Of a DNA stretch of 64,000 bases, positions 1 through 9,794 are shown in pieces. This stretch comes from Candidatus Fluviicola riflensis (lineage in GTDB: Bacteria > Bacteroidota > Bacteroidia > Flavobacteriales_D > Crocinitomicaceae), in contig CP022585.1 in the NCBI GenBank assembly GCA_002243285.1, positions 1,910,641 through 1,974,640 on the forward strand, in the 5' to 3' direction. The position numbers and the translations under genes are program-made. Positions within the stretch are counted from its first letter, which is position 1. Every line of letters starts with the position of its first letter. The notes below the pieces were generated by a model, which worked only from the letters and a program-made list of their open reading frames with translations, was not told the origin of the DNA and ran no database searches.

Positions 1-109
1 TATTTACTTCTGGTTGCTAAATTGTGGAGTAAACTGCCTAAAGATTACTAAAAATGGACTTCTTTGAAATGTTTAAAATTTTAAAATTCGCCAATTTTCT
101 CAGATGGAT

Positions 110-158
110 TTTGCCAAATTTTCAAATTGGACATTTGTCAAATTGCCCATTTGGCAAA
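110..158. promoter_or_regulatory. operator-like nested inverted repeats upstream of XRE regulator
   Basis: TTTGCCAAAT (110-119) is the exact inverse of ATTTGGCAAA (149-158). Inside lies a second dyad, CAAAT (123-127) with ATTTG (133-137). Related CAAATTTGG and TTTGCCGA words continue to about 175. The cluster lies about 90 bases before the start of an HTH regulator, so autoregulatory operators are a reasonable inference. No promoter boxes could be fixed with confidence. Confidence 0.4.
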
Positions 159-248
159 TTTGGAACTTTGCCGATTTCCTTCCGAAAAATCCAAAAAACT
201 TCGTTAATCTATTTCAGATTAAAAATTAATCATATATTTGACTAAAAA

Positions 249-1079
249 ATGGTCAATATGGTTTTAGGGAACAACATGAAACTGCTGCGTAAGAACAAAA
301 AGAAATCGCAGGAAGAAGTGGCTGCTGACTTGGGCTTAACCCGCAGTAGCTATTCGGGCTATGAAAACGGCATTGCCGAACCGGGCTTGGATACATTAGT
401 TGCGCTTGGTACATATTATGCAGTTCCCCTTGACCAATTGCTGACCCGTGATTTTACGACACTTTCCGAATTGGAATGGCAATCTATCGAAACCGGAGTC
501 TTTGCGGATGTAAACGGGAAACGCTTGCGTGTGCTGACTTCGATGGTCAATGAACACGATGACGAACTGATCGAACTGATTCCACAGCAGGCCAGAGCAG
601 GTTATACAGTCGGTTATTCCGACCCTGATTACCTGAAAGTACTGCCAACCTTTAGCTTGCCCTTTTTATCCAAAAACAGAAAATACCGTTCTTTCCCGAT
701 TGTCGGTGATTCTATGCCTCCGGTAGAAGAAGGATCGTATGTAATCGGTGAGTACCTGCAAAACTGGGCAAGTTTGCGCAGTACAACACCATGTATTGTG
801 GTCACAAAAGACGACGGAATTGTATTTAAGATTGTCAACAATTACATTTCGACGCAGCAATCGTTTGAATTGTGCTCCACAAACCCAATGTACCAACCTT
901 ATTTTGTGCATATTAACGATGTGCTGGAAGTGTGGAAATTTGTCAACTATATTTCACCGACCTTACCCGAAATGCGTATAGACGACCATCAGTTATCGAA
1001 ATCTATTCAGGATCTGCAACGTGAAGTGCTTGATTTAAAACGTACAATTACCGGCGAATCGAATACCTCCCGGAATTAA
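249..1079 (+). CDS. XRE-family HTH regulator with S24/LexA-like C-terminal domain
   Basis: A probable DNA-binding repressor of 276 residues. Residues about 7-62 form an HTH_3 fold (QEEVAADLGLTRSSYSGYENG). Residues about 115-235 resemble the peptidase S24 domain of LexA/CI-type repressors: GDSM at 153-156 matches the catalytic-serine motif, a lysine in the later FKIVNN segment could be the dyad partner, and an Ala-Gly pair in QARAGYT (about 117-118) could be a self-cleavage site. A coiled-coil-like tail ends the protein. The start used is the ATG at 249; an alternative ATG lies at 258. The 3' end overlaps the convergent recQ gene by 32 bases. The regulated genes are not identifiable; self-regulation through the upstream repeat cluster is inferred. 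Confidence 0.85.
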   Translation: MVNMVLGNNMKLLRKNKKKSQEEVAADLGLTRSSYSGYENGIAEPGLDTLVALGTYYAVPLDQLLTRDFTTLSELEWQSIETGVFADVNGKRLRVLTSMVNEHDDELIELIPQQARAGYTVGYSDPDYLKVLPTFSLPFLSKNRKYRSFPIVGDSMPPVEEGSYVIGEYLQNWASLRSTTPCIVVTKDDGIVFKIVNNYISTQQSFELCSTNPMYQPYFVHINDVLEVWKFVNYISPTLPEMRIDDHQLSKSIQDLQREVLDLKRTITGESNTSRN

Positions 1080-2934
1080 AAACGATTTTTTCTTCAATCA
1101 GAAGCTGTTTCAAAGCGTTTTTCACGGCTTCGTGCAGACTTTCGTGGAATTGCATCAATACTTCGCGCTGAGCCAGTGGTTTGGTAAACAACTCCAGGAT
1201 TTGTTCAGATAAATCGGTGGGAGATTCCAAAGCATTTAGTCGCTTACAGACATCACATTTTCCGCAGGGAGCCGTATCCTGTCCAAAATATCGGATCAAT
1301 TGTACCTGTCTGCATTCTTCCCGTTCCACAAGCTCCTTCATGGCATTGAGCCGGACAAAAGCACGCTCTTTTCGGTGCAAATAATGCTCCGGATTAATTT
1401 CCAAATAATCGTCGGGTTTGCGCTCGTGCAGGAAAGTTACCAAAGGATGGGAAGTTCGCCATGTAATATCAATGATTCCATGCGTTTCAAGGTATTCAAG
1501 TTGTTTGGTCAATGTTTCCTGCGAAAGTTTTAACTGCTTACAAAACTGCCATTCGTCAATCTCGCAAAATTCATCGAACACATTGCTATGAGTACGGCAG
1601 ATCAATGTAATCAACGGATCGACAGTTGGATTTGAAAGCTGAAAACTATACAAATGCGCATTGTTGATTGTGATTTTGACACGTGAACCGTGAAAAGCAT
1701 GCTCGCTGAAAACAATATTCCCGTTCATTTCCAAAATCTTAAATGCCGGATAGACGACTTTCGGATCGAGCTTGAAGCGTTTGGTAAACAATGCGAAATC
1801 CAGCGGATATGTTTCGTGATCACCAGAGCCGATGGCAATTTTGAAAAAATTACACAAAGCACGGTACGCAAGCTTAATCTGATCGATAGGAGGAAATTGT
1901 GCTGCGATCCGTTGTTCTATTTCTTCGAGGTCATTTGGAGCAATAAATGCAAACGTTCTGGCCGGATACCCGTCTCTTCCCGCACGTCCTGCTTCCTGGA
2001 AGTAAGCTTCCGGGTTATTGGGAAGTTCATAATGCGCCACAAAACGGACATTCGGTTTGTCTATTCCCATTCCGAAAGCATTGGTAGCCACCATAACAGG
2101 CGTTTCTTCCGAAAGCCAATCTGTTAAGGCTAATGAACGCTGCTTGGCATCCATTCCGCCGTGGTACATATTGGCTTTTATCTTTTGGGAAAGAAGTAGG
2201 TTCATAACATCCTTTACGCTGCGGCGTGTTTGACAATAAACGATTCCCACGTAACCGGTCATTCGTTCGCATAATTTCAGCAATGCGTCCGGTTTATTGG
2301 TAACCCGGTAGACTTCATACGTGAGATTTGAACGTTCAAAAGAAGCTTCAAATACCTGTGGATGATGCAGTTGCAAGCGCTCGGTGATTTCCTGTTTCAC
2401 CTGTTCAGTTGCAGTTGCGGTCACCGCCATAATTGGTACTTGCGGGTGAATTTCCCGGATAGTGCTGATTCCCAAATAAGAAGGCCGGAAATCGTGTCCC
2501 CATTCAGCAATGCAATGTGCTTCATCTACCACCAGCAATCCGACTTCCATGAGTTTGAGGCGTTCCTGGAACAAGCGGGTTTGAATTCGTTCCGGAGAAA
2601 CATATAGAAAGTCCAAACCACCGAAACGAGCGTTGTCGAGTGTGATATCCATATCGCGGTAAGACATGCCACTTGTGAGAGCTTTTGCCCGAACTCCGCG
2701 ACTGACCAATTGCCGAACCTGGTCTTCCATTAACGCAATGAGTGGAGAAATGACAATGCAAATACCTTCGCGCGCCAGACCGGGAACCTGAAAACAAATC
2801 GATTTACCGCCGCCGGTTGGCAATAAAGCCAGTACATCTTTGCCGTAAATAGCAGCGTCAGCAATATCCTCCTGCAGCGGGCGGAAATTGTCATAACCCC
2901 AAATCCGTTTCAGCAGTTCGCGACTTTTATCCAT
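1048..2934 (-). CDS. recQ: ATP-dependent DNA helicase RecQ
   Basis: A 3'-5' superfamily 2 DNA helicase for recombination and repair, 628 residues. Walker A is LLPTGGGKS (37-45), the Walker B box is DEAH (137-140) in VVDEAHCIAEWGHDF, and motif VI is QEAGRAGRDG in the second RecA-like domain. The zinc-binding RQC region carries CRQVQLIRYFG followed by CGKCDVC near residue 560. There is no obvious C-terminal HRDC domain, so this is a short RecQ. The 3' end overlaps the convergent regulator gene. The secreted-protein gene at 2947-4092 ends 12 bases upstream on the same strand, so both may share a transcript. Bacteroidota often carry more than one RecQ, so this need not be the only copy. Confidence 0.93.
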   Translation of the reverse strand: MDKSRELLKRIWGYDNFRPLQEDIADAAIYGKDVLALLPTGGGKSICFQVPGLAREGICIVISPLIALMEDQVRQLVSRGVRAKALTSGMSYRDMDITLDNARFGGLDFLYVSPERIQTRLFQERLKLMEVGLLVVDEAHCIAEWGHDFRPSYLGISTIREIHPQVPIMAVTATATEQVKQEITERLQLHHPQVFEASFERSNLTYEVYRVTNKPDALLKLCERMTGYVGIVYCQTRRSVKDVMNLLLSQKIKANMYHGGMDAKQRSLALTDWLSEETPVMVATNAFGMGIDKPNVRFVAHYELPNNPEAYFQEAGRAGRDGYPARTFAFIAPNDLEEIEQRIAAQFPPIDQIKLAYRALCNFFKIAIGSGDHETYPLDFALFTKRFKLDPKVVYPAFKILEMNGNIVFSEHAFHGSRVKITINNAHLYSFQLSNPTVDPLITLICRTHSNVFDEFCEIDEWQFCKQLKLSQETLTKQLEYLETHGIIDITWRTSHPLVTFLHERKPDDYLEINPEHYLHRKERAFVRLNAMKELVEREECRQVQLIRYFGQDTAPCGKCDVCKRLNALESPTDLSEQILELFTKPLAQREVLMQFHESLHEAVKNALKQLLIEEKIVFNSGRYSIRR

Positions 2935-2946
2935 TTACCGGAAAAG

Positions 2947-4092
2947 TTACTGTTTTTCGATGTTTAAAAGTGCGGCTTTATAGGCCGGGTTTAAGTATTC
3001 TGAAAGTTCTGAATACGATAAAATGGCCCACTCCGGATCATCACACATGCGTGCCGCTCTGTAAAAATAAGCGCCAAACAACAATCCGTCTTCGGTAATC
3101 ATGACATCACTTAAACTCCAGACTGATGGATCGTCGTAATTGCAATCTTCCTCATTTTCACTAGTTGTAAACTCATCAGGATAAGCTGCTTTCATCATTT
3201 TCAAAACGGATTGAGCATAATTTTCATCGCGGTAAGTCAACCAGTTCTCATTGTACTCTGTACCTGTATTTCGATCAGTCACACCTTCGAATTGCAGAAT
3301 GTCTTCCGTGTTGAGTTCCCTTAGATTTTTCAGATCCAGAATGGGTTTTCGTGAACCAAAATCAGGATGTGCACCACCGCAATAATAGGAAGTCAGAATA
3401 TTTGCCGAAAGAAAATCAGCATTGACGAAATAATCCGTCACATCGCTCGAAAATTCATTATACTCACCTGAACCGCAAGAACCACGGTCACAAAAATCGC
3501 CCAATTGCTCCGATTCCAGGTATTGATTCGCCCATTTCATTGTGGCATCCGGCAATCCTTTTGACACACGGAACAAGTATGAATTCCAGTGCTTTTCCTT
3601 GTACCATTGCAGTTGAATACCGTTTTTCAGATTGACGAATGAATCTAGCGCCATAAATGAAGCCATCGATGAACGAATGTTCTCATAGCCCGTGAAGAAA
3701 TTATTTTCCTTCACAAATGGATTGGTTTTGAATGAATTTGAAACAGTTTTTTCATTTGTCGCCTTCAGGGAGACTTTCAACGATTTTCCATTGTAAGTCC
3801 ATGTTCCATTAAGACTGTTTCCTTTTAATGTGAGATTGAATTTCTCTTTTTGATCTTGTTCTTTGAAAAACGAACCGGCATACAACGTTAATTTTCCGCC
3901 TGTCTTTTTTCCTTCAATCGGAAGATCAACACAGCTTGAATTGTAAAAATAACGACCATACAATTCCCCATTTTCACTGGCGGGTTCAAGTTCCAGGTAA
4001 ACAGGATATTTTCCTATTTTCCCGGAATAAATCTGGGCGTTGAGTAGAGTAGCCGTAATAACGAATGTTAATAATAAAATGGTTGTTTTCAT
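2947..4092 (-). CDS. secreted protein, possibly DUF3298/RsiV-like
   Basis: A protein of 381 residues with a clear signal peptide (MKTTILLLTFVITATLLNAQ). The first third, with GRYFYNSSC and GTWTYNGKSL, looks like a small beta-rich domain. The C-terminal half has YYCGGAHPDFG followed by a segment with TEDIL, which recalls the GGAHP motif of DUF3298/RsiV-type extracellular domains; the match is only by eye. Several cysteines in a CDRGSCGSGE stretch suggest an extracytoplasmic disulphide. It lies 12 bases upstream of recQ on the same strand, but no functional link is evident. Function unknown. Confidence 0.75.
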   Translation of the reverse strand: MKTTILLLTFVITATLLNAQIYSGKIGKYPVYLELEPASENGELYGRYFYNSSCVDLPIEGKKTGGKLTLYAGSFFKEQDQKEKFNLTLKGNSLNGTWTYNGKSLKVSLKATNEKTVSNSFKTNPFVKENNFFTGYENIRSSMASFMALDSFVNLKNGIQLQWYKEKHWNSYLFRVSKGLPDATMKWANQYLESEQLGDFCDRGSCGSGEYNEFSSDVTDYFVNADFLSANILTSYYCGGAHPDFGSRKPILDLKNLRELNTEDILQFEGVTDRNTGTEYNENWLTYRDENYAQSVLKMMKAAYPDEFTTSENEEDCNYDDPSVWSLSDVMITEDGLLFGAYFYRAARMCDDPEWAILSYSELSEYLNPAYKAALLNIEKQ

Positions 4093-4361
4093 GATTTTTA
4101 TTTGAGTGCCACGAAGATATAGAATTTGCGAAGATGAGGATCGTTTGTGTTTCGATTGAATAACAGATTGGCAAAACGATTTTTTTCAGAGAAATAGGCA
4201 TTCCGCGTAAAATAAACCGTTAATAAATTAACATTTAACCCATTCACCTTGAATACCTTCACAAAATAACCACTTTAGACACAGTTTAAATTAAGTTTTA
4301 CGTTCGCTCTTTTATTGACATCGTGAACTTATTTCGGTATATTCGCGAGAGATATCAAAAT

Positions 4362-5429
4362 ATGTTACAAACACTAGCTATTAAGGTAACTGCTTGTCAA
4401 GAGTCGAAAATTAACGCTGTTGACTGGGAGAATTTACCATTCGGAAAAGTATTTTCTGATCACATGTTGGTAATGGACTACAAAGACGGAGCTTGGCAAG
4501 ATGCCGAGATTATTCCTTTTGGTCCAATAGCAATGCACCCCGCAATGTCTGCCATTCACTACGGCCAATCCATTTTTGAAGGAATGAAAGCCAACAGATC
4601 GGTGAATGGAGATTTATTGATCTTCCGGCCCGATATGAACGCCAAACGTTTTATCGAATCTGCCGAACGTATGTGTATGCCACCTATTCCCGAAGATGTT
4701 TTCGTGGAATTGGTGCGTAAGATGGTAGAAGTGGAAAGTAACTGGATTCCTTCCAAAGAAGGATACTCACTTTACATTCGCCCGTTTATGTTTGCAACCG
4801 ATGAGTTTATCGGAATCAAACCTTCTGAAACGTACCGTTTTGTGATTTTCACCTGTCCCGTCGGCGCTTATTACAGCGAACCGGTGAATGTGAAAATCGA
4901 AGAGTTTTATACACGTGCTTCCGTTGGTGGAGTTGGTCGTGCAAAAGTTGCCGGAAATTATGGCGCTGCTTTGGCCCCGGCACGGATCGGCCAGAAAAAC
5001 GGTTATCACCAATTGTTGTGGACAGATGGAAAAACCCACGAATACATCGAAGAATCGGGTACGATGAATATTGTATTGGTGATTGATGGAGTAGTGGTGA
5101 CGCCTTCCGAAGACAGCGATACCATTTTACGCGGTGTTACCAAACGCAGCGTAGTTGAGTTGGCAAAACACTGGGGTTATCCTGTTGAAGAACGAAAAGT
5201 TTCCGTTCAGGAAATTGTGGAAGCCAATAAAAATGGGACACTTACCGAGGCTTTCGGAGCAGGAACCGCAGCGACCATTGCGCATATTGTAAAAATCGGA
5301 TACCGTGATGGTGATTTAATTTTACCGCCGGTAGAAGGAAGAACATTCTCCAACCGCGTTTATGATTACCTGAATGATCTCAAAGCAGGAAAAATTGAAG
5401 ATACCTTTGGTTGGACCTTAAAAGTTTGA
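4362..5429 (+). CDS. ilvE: branched-chain amino acid aminotransferase
   Basis: A PLP-dependent fold type IV aminotransferase for the last step of Val, Leu and Ile synthesis and the first step of their breakdown. About 355 residues. AIHYGQSIFEGMKA near the N-terminus, YIRPFMFATDEFIG, the Schiff-base lysine in GRAKVAGNYGAAL, EESGTMNIV and the phosphate-binding GAGTAATIAHI are all typical of the eukaryotic-like BCAT subgroup. The ATG at 4362 is preferred: an in-frame GTG at 4323 would add 13 residues with no family similarity and falls in the likely promoter. A hairpin with a T run follows directly at 5449-5477, so the gene is probably monocistronic. Confidence 0.93.
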   Translation: MLQTLAIKVTACQESKINAVDWENLPFGKVFSDHMLVMDYKDGAWQDAEIIPFGPIAMHPAMSAIHYGQSIFEGMKANRSVNGDLLIFRPDMNAKRFIESAERMCMPPIPEDVFVELVRKMVEVESNWIPSKEGYSLYIRPFMFATDEFIGIKPSETYRFVIFTCPVGAYYSEPVNVKIEEFYTRASVGGVGRAKVAGNYGAALAPARIGQKNGYHQLLWTDGKTHEYIEESGTMNIVLVIDGVVVTPSEDSDTILRGVTKRSVVELAKHWGYPVEERKVSVQEIVEANKNGTLTEAFGAGTAATIAHIVKIGYRDGDLILPPVEGRTFSNRVYDYLNDLKAGKIEDTFGWTLKV

Positions 5430-5448
5430 TAATCAACACACGAATATA

Positions 5449-5477
5449 GAGAGGCTTGTAATGAGCCTCTTTTTTTA
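5449..5477 (+). terminator. rho-independent terminator after ilvE
   Basis: AGAGGCT (5450-5456) pairs with AGCCTCT (5464-5470) across a short loop and is followed by a run of seven Ts. It lies 20 bases after the ilvE stop codon. An ATG inside the loop (5461) is therefore not a credible start for the next gene. Confidence 0.85.
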
Positions 5478-5523
5478 TGGAATCTTCATCTTAATTGCAT
5501 CCCAAAGGCATAAAACACTTCTC

Positions 5524-6894
5524 ATGAAAGCCGCACTTTTTTTCCTGGCCTTGATCTTTACCGGTTTTGTATTCTCACAGACAGTATTGAAAATTTATAC
5601 GTTCGACAAAATGTCACAGGTTCCGGTAACTTATGCCTCCGTTTCCGTTTTTGCCGATTCGGTGAGATTGAACAAGGTGTATACCAATACCCAAGGTTAT
5701 GCTTACGTAAATATCACAGAGAAGAAAGATTTACTTATTCGCTGCGAACAAGCTGCTTATACGGATGAAGAAAAAGAAATGACAGCCAAAAGCCTGAATC
5801 GCGACACGATCAAAGTAACTATATATATGTTATTCCAGAAAGCGTCTAATATTGAAGAAGTTATCATTTACCCGGTAGGTGTTCCACGGAAGATTTTTGA
5901 ATCCGACCGGGTTTCTGTAGATGATTTTGAGATTTTGCCAGATGATCGTTATGTATTGCTGACGTACGCCAAAAACAAGAAAAAAGGAACCGAATTGTAC
6001 CTCTACGACGGCGATAAAGTGCAATCGAAAATTCCGGTCGGTGATAATGAAATGGGCCAGGAACTGATTCGCGATTATCGCGGAAATCCACATTTGGTAA
6101 CGGATAAAAACGTTTACGGCATTACGGCCCGTGGAAATGAAGTCTTTATTGGCGGCGTGGAAAAAAACTACTTCATGAATTACATTGCACCAATCGTGGA
6201 TACCTCGGTGAGTAAATTCTACTTTTCGAACTATAATCCCGATTTCCCGGCGTTCGATTACTTCACTTACGATTTGATCGATTCTTCTTACCGTAAAATT
6301 GCCCAGGTAGAAGACGAATTGATGATGGAATTGTACCGGTCAGAATACAAATGGGTAGATGTGCGCACGAAGCTGTGGGCCAAAGACATGGAAAATGAAA
6401 CCGGAATCGATGCCGAAATTTGGGTAGGAGCGAGCTATTTCACGCAATCAATCTATTACAAAGAATTGTATGCGCCGCTTTTCAAGCGAAACGATACGTT
6501 GTTTTTGTTCGACCATTATAAAAACCTGATGTTCCGTTTCAATGAAACGGGCGATGTGATGGATAGCGTTCCGATTTTTTATCACCTGCAACCCAAACAA
6601 ACAGGGTGGAAGAAGCTCTTGCTGCAGGATCAGACTACGGGACAGGTTTATGTGGTTTACGAAAAAGTAGGACAATATTATTTACAACGCCTTGATCTGG
6701 CAACCGGCGAAACCAAAGAAACAATACCGCTGCACTACAAATATCCAGAGAAAATAATGGTGCGTTCCAACAAGGTTTATTATACGTACCGTGAATTTGA
6801 AACCGCACAGAAAAAATATTTGTGGACAGAAAAAATGCCGGTCGATTTCCCAAAAGTAAAAGTTCTGGATGGTGATCCGCTTACAACTAACTAA
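5524..6894 (+). CDS. secreted protein of unknown function with N-terminal carboxypeptidase-regulatory-like domain
   Basis: Reading from the ATG at 5524 gives a signal peptide (MKAALFFLALIFTGFVFSQ); the upstream in-frame ATG at 5461 lies in the ilvE terminator and was rejected. Residues about 25-100 (TFDKMSQVPVTYASVSVF, then NTQGYAYVNI) look like a CarboxypepD_reg-like Ig-type domain, common at the N-terminus of Bacteroidota cell-envelope proteins. The remaining 350 residues contain repeated LYLYDGDK and FDHYKN-type segments that could be a beta-propeller, but no family is recognised. A periplasmic or surface location is inferred. The coding region is followed by an inverted-repeat gap rather than a clear terminator. 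Confidence 0.75.
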   Translation: MKAALFFLALIFTGFVFSQTVLKIYTFDKMSQVPVTYASVSVFADSVRLNKVYTNTQGYAYVNITEKKDLLIRCEQAAYTDEEKEMTAKSLNRDTIKVTIYMLFQKASNIEEVIIYPVGVPRKIFESDRVSVDDFEILPDDRYVLLTYAKNKKKGTELYLYDGDKVQSKIPVGDNEMGQELIRDYRGNPHLVTDKNVYGITARGNEVFIGGVEKNYFMNYIAPIVDTSVSKFYFSNYNPDFPAFDYFTYDLIDSSYRKIAQVEDELMMELYRSEYKWVDVRTKLWAKDMENETGIDAEIWVGASYFTQSIYYKELYAPLFKRNDTLFLFDHYKNLMFRFNETGDVMDSVPIFYHLQPKQTGWKKLLLQDQTTGQVYVVYEKVGQYYLQRLDLATGETKETIPLHYKYPEKIMVRSNKVYYTYREFETAQKKYLWTEKMPVDFPKVKVLDGDPLTTN

Positions 6895-7042
6895 TGTTGA
6901 ATGCTTGATGTTGAATTTTTAATTGGAGCTGTTTTCTTAATTAAAGATTTAGCGTTTCTCACTATAAATTGAAAGCTGTTTCCTCAAAACTTCCACTTTT
7001 CCGAAATCCTAATTAAACATTCAAAATTCAACATCAAGAATT
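6893..7042. repeat. interspersed inverted repeat, family E (TTGAATGCTTGATGTTGAAT), copy 1
   Basis: The left arm begins at the stop codon of the previous gene (TTGAATGCTTGATGTTGAAT then TTTTTAATTGG, about 6897-6926). The right arm (CCTAATTAAACATTCAAAAT then TCAACATCAAG, about 7008-7038) is its imperfect inverse. About 80 bases of AT-rich spacer separate them. Three similar elements occur at 22.3, 25.4 and 36.3 kb, always right after stop codons. Together with the hairpin at 7069-7102 it fills most of the gene-free stretch 6895-7233. Confidence 0.6.
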
Positions 7043-7068
7043 GCGAGGTACGAGTTGCTATAAAAGGC

Positions 7069-7102
7069 GAATGGAGCAAAGACGGGCGTCCTTACTCCAT
7101 TC
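7069..7102. other. strong two-tier hairpin, possible structured RNA
   Basis: GAATGGAG (7069-7076) pairs with CTCCATTC (7095-7102), and inside it GACG (7081-7084) pairs with CGTC (7087-7090), separated by symmetrical 4-base internal loops. It is not followed by a T run, so it is not a standard terminator. It could be part of a small RNA or of a repeat; nothing in the sequence decides this. Confidence 0.35.
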
Positions 7103-7233
7103 ACTAATCAACCTAACCTAACCACCTAAATCAGTTCAAAGGTAGATTATTTTTTGAAATAAGAACAACTCTGCGATAAAAAAAATCAAGAAATTATAAC
7201 CATTTGGCTCAAATTTGCTGATCTGAACAAAAT

Positions 7234-7845
7234 TTAACGTACTAATAATTGTTTTCGCCCCAAAGGACCGTTGCAAAACAATAAATCAAGGATGGAAGGA
7301 TTGGCATAAAAATGGGATTCCTGGAAAAGTACCTGAGTATAGTGAATGCTTTTAAATTCGTCAACGTCAACACTTTCAAAATCAACCCCTCGAAAATCTG
7401 AAGAACTACCAGAAACCGGTATAAATTCTGAAGTCAGTTTCAATTCAATCGAATGATCAAATAAACCGGCAATGGTTTCTGTGATGAGCTGATTGTACTT
7501 CACCAGGTTTCGTTCACGCGTAAAAATCAATGCTTCTATTTCGCGGGAATAATGTTCGAAATAAGGAGCTGCCGAATAAGCACTTTTGATGGCACGCCAA
7601 TGATTGTTTCGCCATTCATCGCTTTTTACCACTAAAATCTCATTGGTAAGGCTTTTGGAACCATTGGGTTTTTCAACAGGAAGAGTCAATCTTAACGGAC
7701 CTTGCGCTCCAAGAATTACACAACGATTACGAAATGTTTGCTTCGGAAAAGTGTCCCATACCTCGATGGAAACACTTCTGTTCCGCATAATCTCTTGAAA
7801 ATAAGCAATACTCCCGAAGTAAGCCGTCGGAAATAGAACCGCCAT
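7234..7845 (-). CDS. WbqC-like family protein
   Basis: A protein of 203 residues matching the WbqC-like family by eye: an N-terminal PTAYFGSIAYFQ segment, ETFPKQTFRNRC-type residues (here DTFPKQTFRNRCVI), then LRLTLPVEKPNG and WRNNHWRAIKSAY, followed by APYFEHY. Family members often sit near polysaccharide or amino-sugar genes and their reaction is poorly defined. Here it is the last gene of a minus-strand series and its start codon overlaps the lepB stop by one base, so the two are translationally coupled. Function is otherwise unknown. Confidence 0.8.
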   Translation of the reverse strand: MAVLFPTAYFGSIAYFQEIMRNRSVSIEVWDTFPKQTFRNRCVILGAQGPLRLTLPVEKPNGSKSLTNEILVVKSDEWRNNHWRAIKSAYSAAPYFEHYSREIEALIFTRERNLVKYNQLITETIAGLFDHSIELKLTSEFIPVSGSSSDFRGVDFESVDVDEFKSIHYTQVLFQESHFYANPSILDLLFCNGPLGRKQLLVR

Positions 7846-9791
7846 TACTCAATCGCTTTGAACATACGGCTACCGCGAATACCATGTGTTCCTTTGTGAA
7901 ACCATACAATCGATGCGCGGCCCACAATATGATCTTCCGGTACAAAGCCCCAGAAACGCGAGTCGGTAGAATTGTTGCGGTTGTCTCCCATTAGCCAGTA
8001 ATAATTCATGGCAAAAGTATAAGAAGTCGCTTTTTTACCGTCGATAAAGATCTCCGTTTTCGTTTCTTTCAGTTTATGTCCTTCGTAAGCCGTAATGATA
8101 CGTCTGTACCAGGCAATATTCTTCTTGGTCAGTTTTACTTTCATTCCCTTTGCCGGAATCTGAAACTTCGTGAAATCAGACACCGTATTGTTCACATTCG
8201 GATCGTTCGGGAAGTAGTGCATGTTGGTGAATTTGTCCGCAGCGGTAGGGTTTTTGCCCAAATCACTGTACTGCAATTCTGAAATGGTATCCAGTTTCAC
8301 ATGCGGGAAATCCTTTTTAAAACGTTGCAATTTTTCTTTTGTAAGGAAAATACGGTACATATTTCCGGCAAGGTCCGTTTGATAATCACCGTCGTTTTTG
8401 TAGAGACCATAACCTCCTTCATCTTCTTCTTTTTGTAATAAGTGGTACTTGATTTCTTTCAAATCTCCACTCACATCATATCCCATGTTCTGGTAACGGG
8501 CCACTTCTGCCGGCTTGCCATTCACATACAACACCGAACGTTTGATTTCGAGCCAGTCGCCCGGAATACCCACGCAGCGTTTAATATAATTTTCACGCTT
8601 GTCAACCGGACGGTACAATAACCCATAATGCTGGATTGGCGGTTCACCTCCCTGGATATCACTTCTGGAATAGGTAACACGGTCGTTTGCCATGGATTCG
8701 TGCGCCATTCTGAGCCATGGACTCATATCGCTCATAAATTTCCCTAGTAAATAGTTGCCGAATTCCTCGTTGATTTGAAAATTGACAGTATCCCTCATGT
8801 TAGCGAGTGAATCATCTGAAATTCCCTGTTTACGCAGTTCTGCAATAAGACGTTCACTGATTTCGGTTTGTTTGCCTTGTTTTTCAACGTTGGTCATCGA
8901 CGTATTGAAGAAATACCAGGCTTCATCAAGCAAAATCACATGATAATCATGTCCCATCAAACCATCAGGAACACGCGGGTCGAAGATCGTAACATCGCCG
9001 GAAGGATAGTTGAAAACCACCACATCGTAGCGATTGACTTTTCCGAAACCGGGAAGCCGTGTATACGAACATTTTTCAATCGTTGAATAAGAACGAATGT
9101 TGATCCATGGAATGGTATTGTGTACCAATGGGAAAGAAAGTGGCGTTACCGGAACTTTCGGGCCATAAGCCAATTTGTTTACAAACAGGAAATCGCCCAC
9201 CAATAAGGTTTTTTCCATGGAGCCGGTCGGAATCTGGAACGGTTCGAATACATATGTACGAATGATACTTGCCGCAACCAACGCGAAAAGAATAGAATCA
9301 CCCCATTCTTTAAATTTCGATTTTTTACCGATTTTGGTTGAACGGAAACTCAATACCATTGCTACCGCATGTCCGATGATCGGCAATGATAAAAATAACA
9401 CCAGATGATCACCGTTTGCGCGAATGTTTACGTCTTTCGGATTGGCCCAGTTGGTTTCCGGAATGGCTGTCAATTGCGGGTCGTTGGCAATTTTCCAGAG
9501 GATCAGGTAAGGGAAGAAAATTCCCTGGGCAGTGTCACCAAGGCTAAAATAACCGAACCGACGAATATAACTTACATTGGCCGCCATCCACATAATGATG
9601 TGAATTCCCGGAAAGATCATCAATAACGACCACCACGGTTTTTTGGAACCTGCTTTGAAAACATAGAAATAGTTCAATCCCGGAATCAGGGCTTTCCAGG
9701 AAGTATACCCCAAACGTTCAAAACTTTTCCACCACATCGCAAGATAGGGGTGAATTACAATTAAAAAGAGGTAAAAATAAAGTGCGTTCAT
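7845..9791 (-). CDS. lepB: signal peptidase I, long Bacteroidota form
   Basis: A membrane serine protease that removes signal peptides from exported proteins. At 648 residues it is about twice the usual length. The N-terminal 120 residues hold several membrane segments ([19 protein letters not shown]) resembling the DUF5684-type extension. The catalytic serine lies in [10 protein letters not shown] and the general-base lysine in [13 protein letters not shown]; box E is [19 protein letters not shown] large insert of about 200 residues separates the serine and lysine boxes and another lies before box E, as seen in Flavobacteriia. It starts 3 bases after the dapB stop and overlaps wbqC by one base. 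Confidence 0.93.
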   Translation of the reverse strand: MNALYFYLFLIVIHPYLAMWWKSFERLGYTSWKALIPGLNYFYVFKAGSKKPWWSLLMIFPGIHIIMWMAANVSYIRRFGYFSLGDTAQGIFFPYLILWKIANDPQLTAIPETNWANPKDVNIRANGDHLVLFLSLPIIGHAVAMVLSFRSTKIGKKSKFKEWGDSILFALVAASIIRTYVFEPFQIPTGSMEKTLLVGDFLFVNKLAYGPKVPVTPLSFPLVHNTIPWINIRSYSTIEKCSYTRLPGFGKVNRYDVVVFNYPSGDVTIFDPRVPDGLMGHDYHVILLDEAWYFFNTSMTNVEKQGKQTEISERLIAELRKQGISDDSLANMRDTVNFQINEEFGNYLLGKFMSDMSPWLRMAHESMANDRVTYSRSDIQGGEPPIQHYGLLYRPVDKRENYIKRCVGIPGDWLEIKRSVLYVNGKPAEVARYQNMGYDVSGDLKEIKYHLLQKEEDEGGYGLYKNDGDYQTDLAGNMYRIFLTKEKLQRFKKDFPHVKLDTISELQYSDLGKNPTAADKFTNMHYFPNDPNVNNTVSDFTKFQIPAKGMKVKLTKKNIAWYRRIITAYEGHKLKETKTEIFIDGKKATSYTFAMNYYWLMGDNRNNSTDSRFWGFVPEDHIVGRASIVWFHKGTHGIRGSRMFKAIE

Positions 9792-9794
9792 AAG

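Noticed and set aside
54..245. 63-codon open frame on the plus strand before the XRE gene
   Set aside because: Its composition follows the repeated CAAATTT operator-like words; no protein features, no promoter and no family match were seen.
5461..5523. Upstream ATG start for the gene at 5524
   Set aside because: It lies within the loop of the ilvE terminator, and the downstream ATG begins a clear signal peptide.
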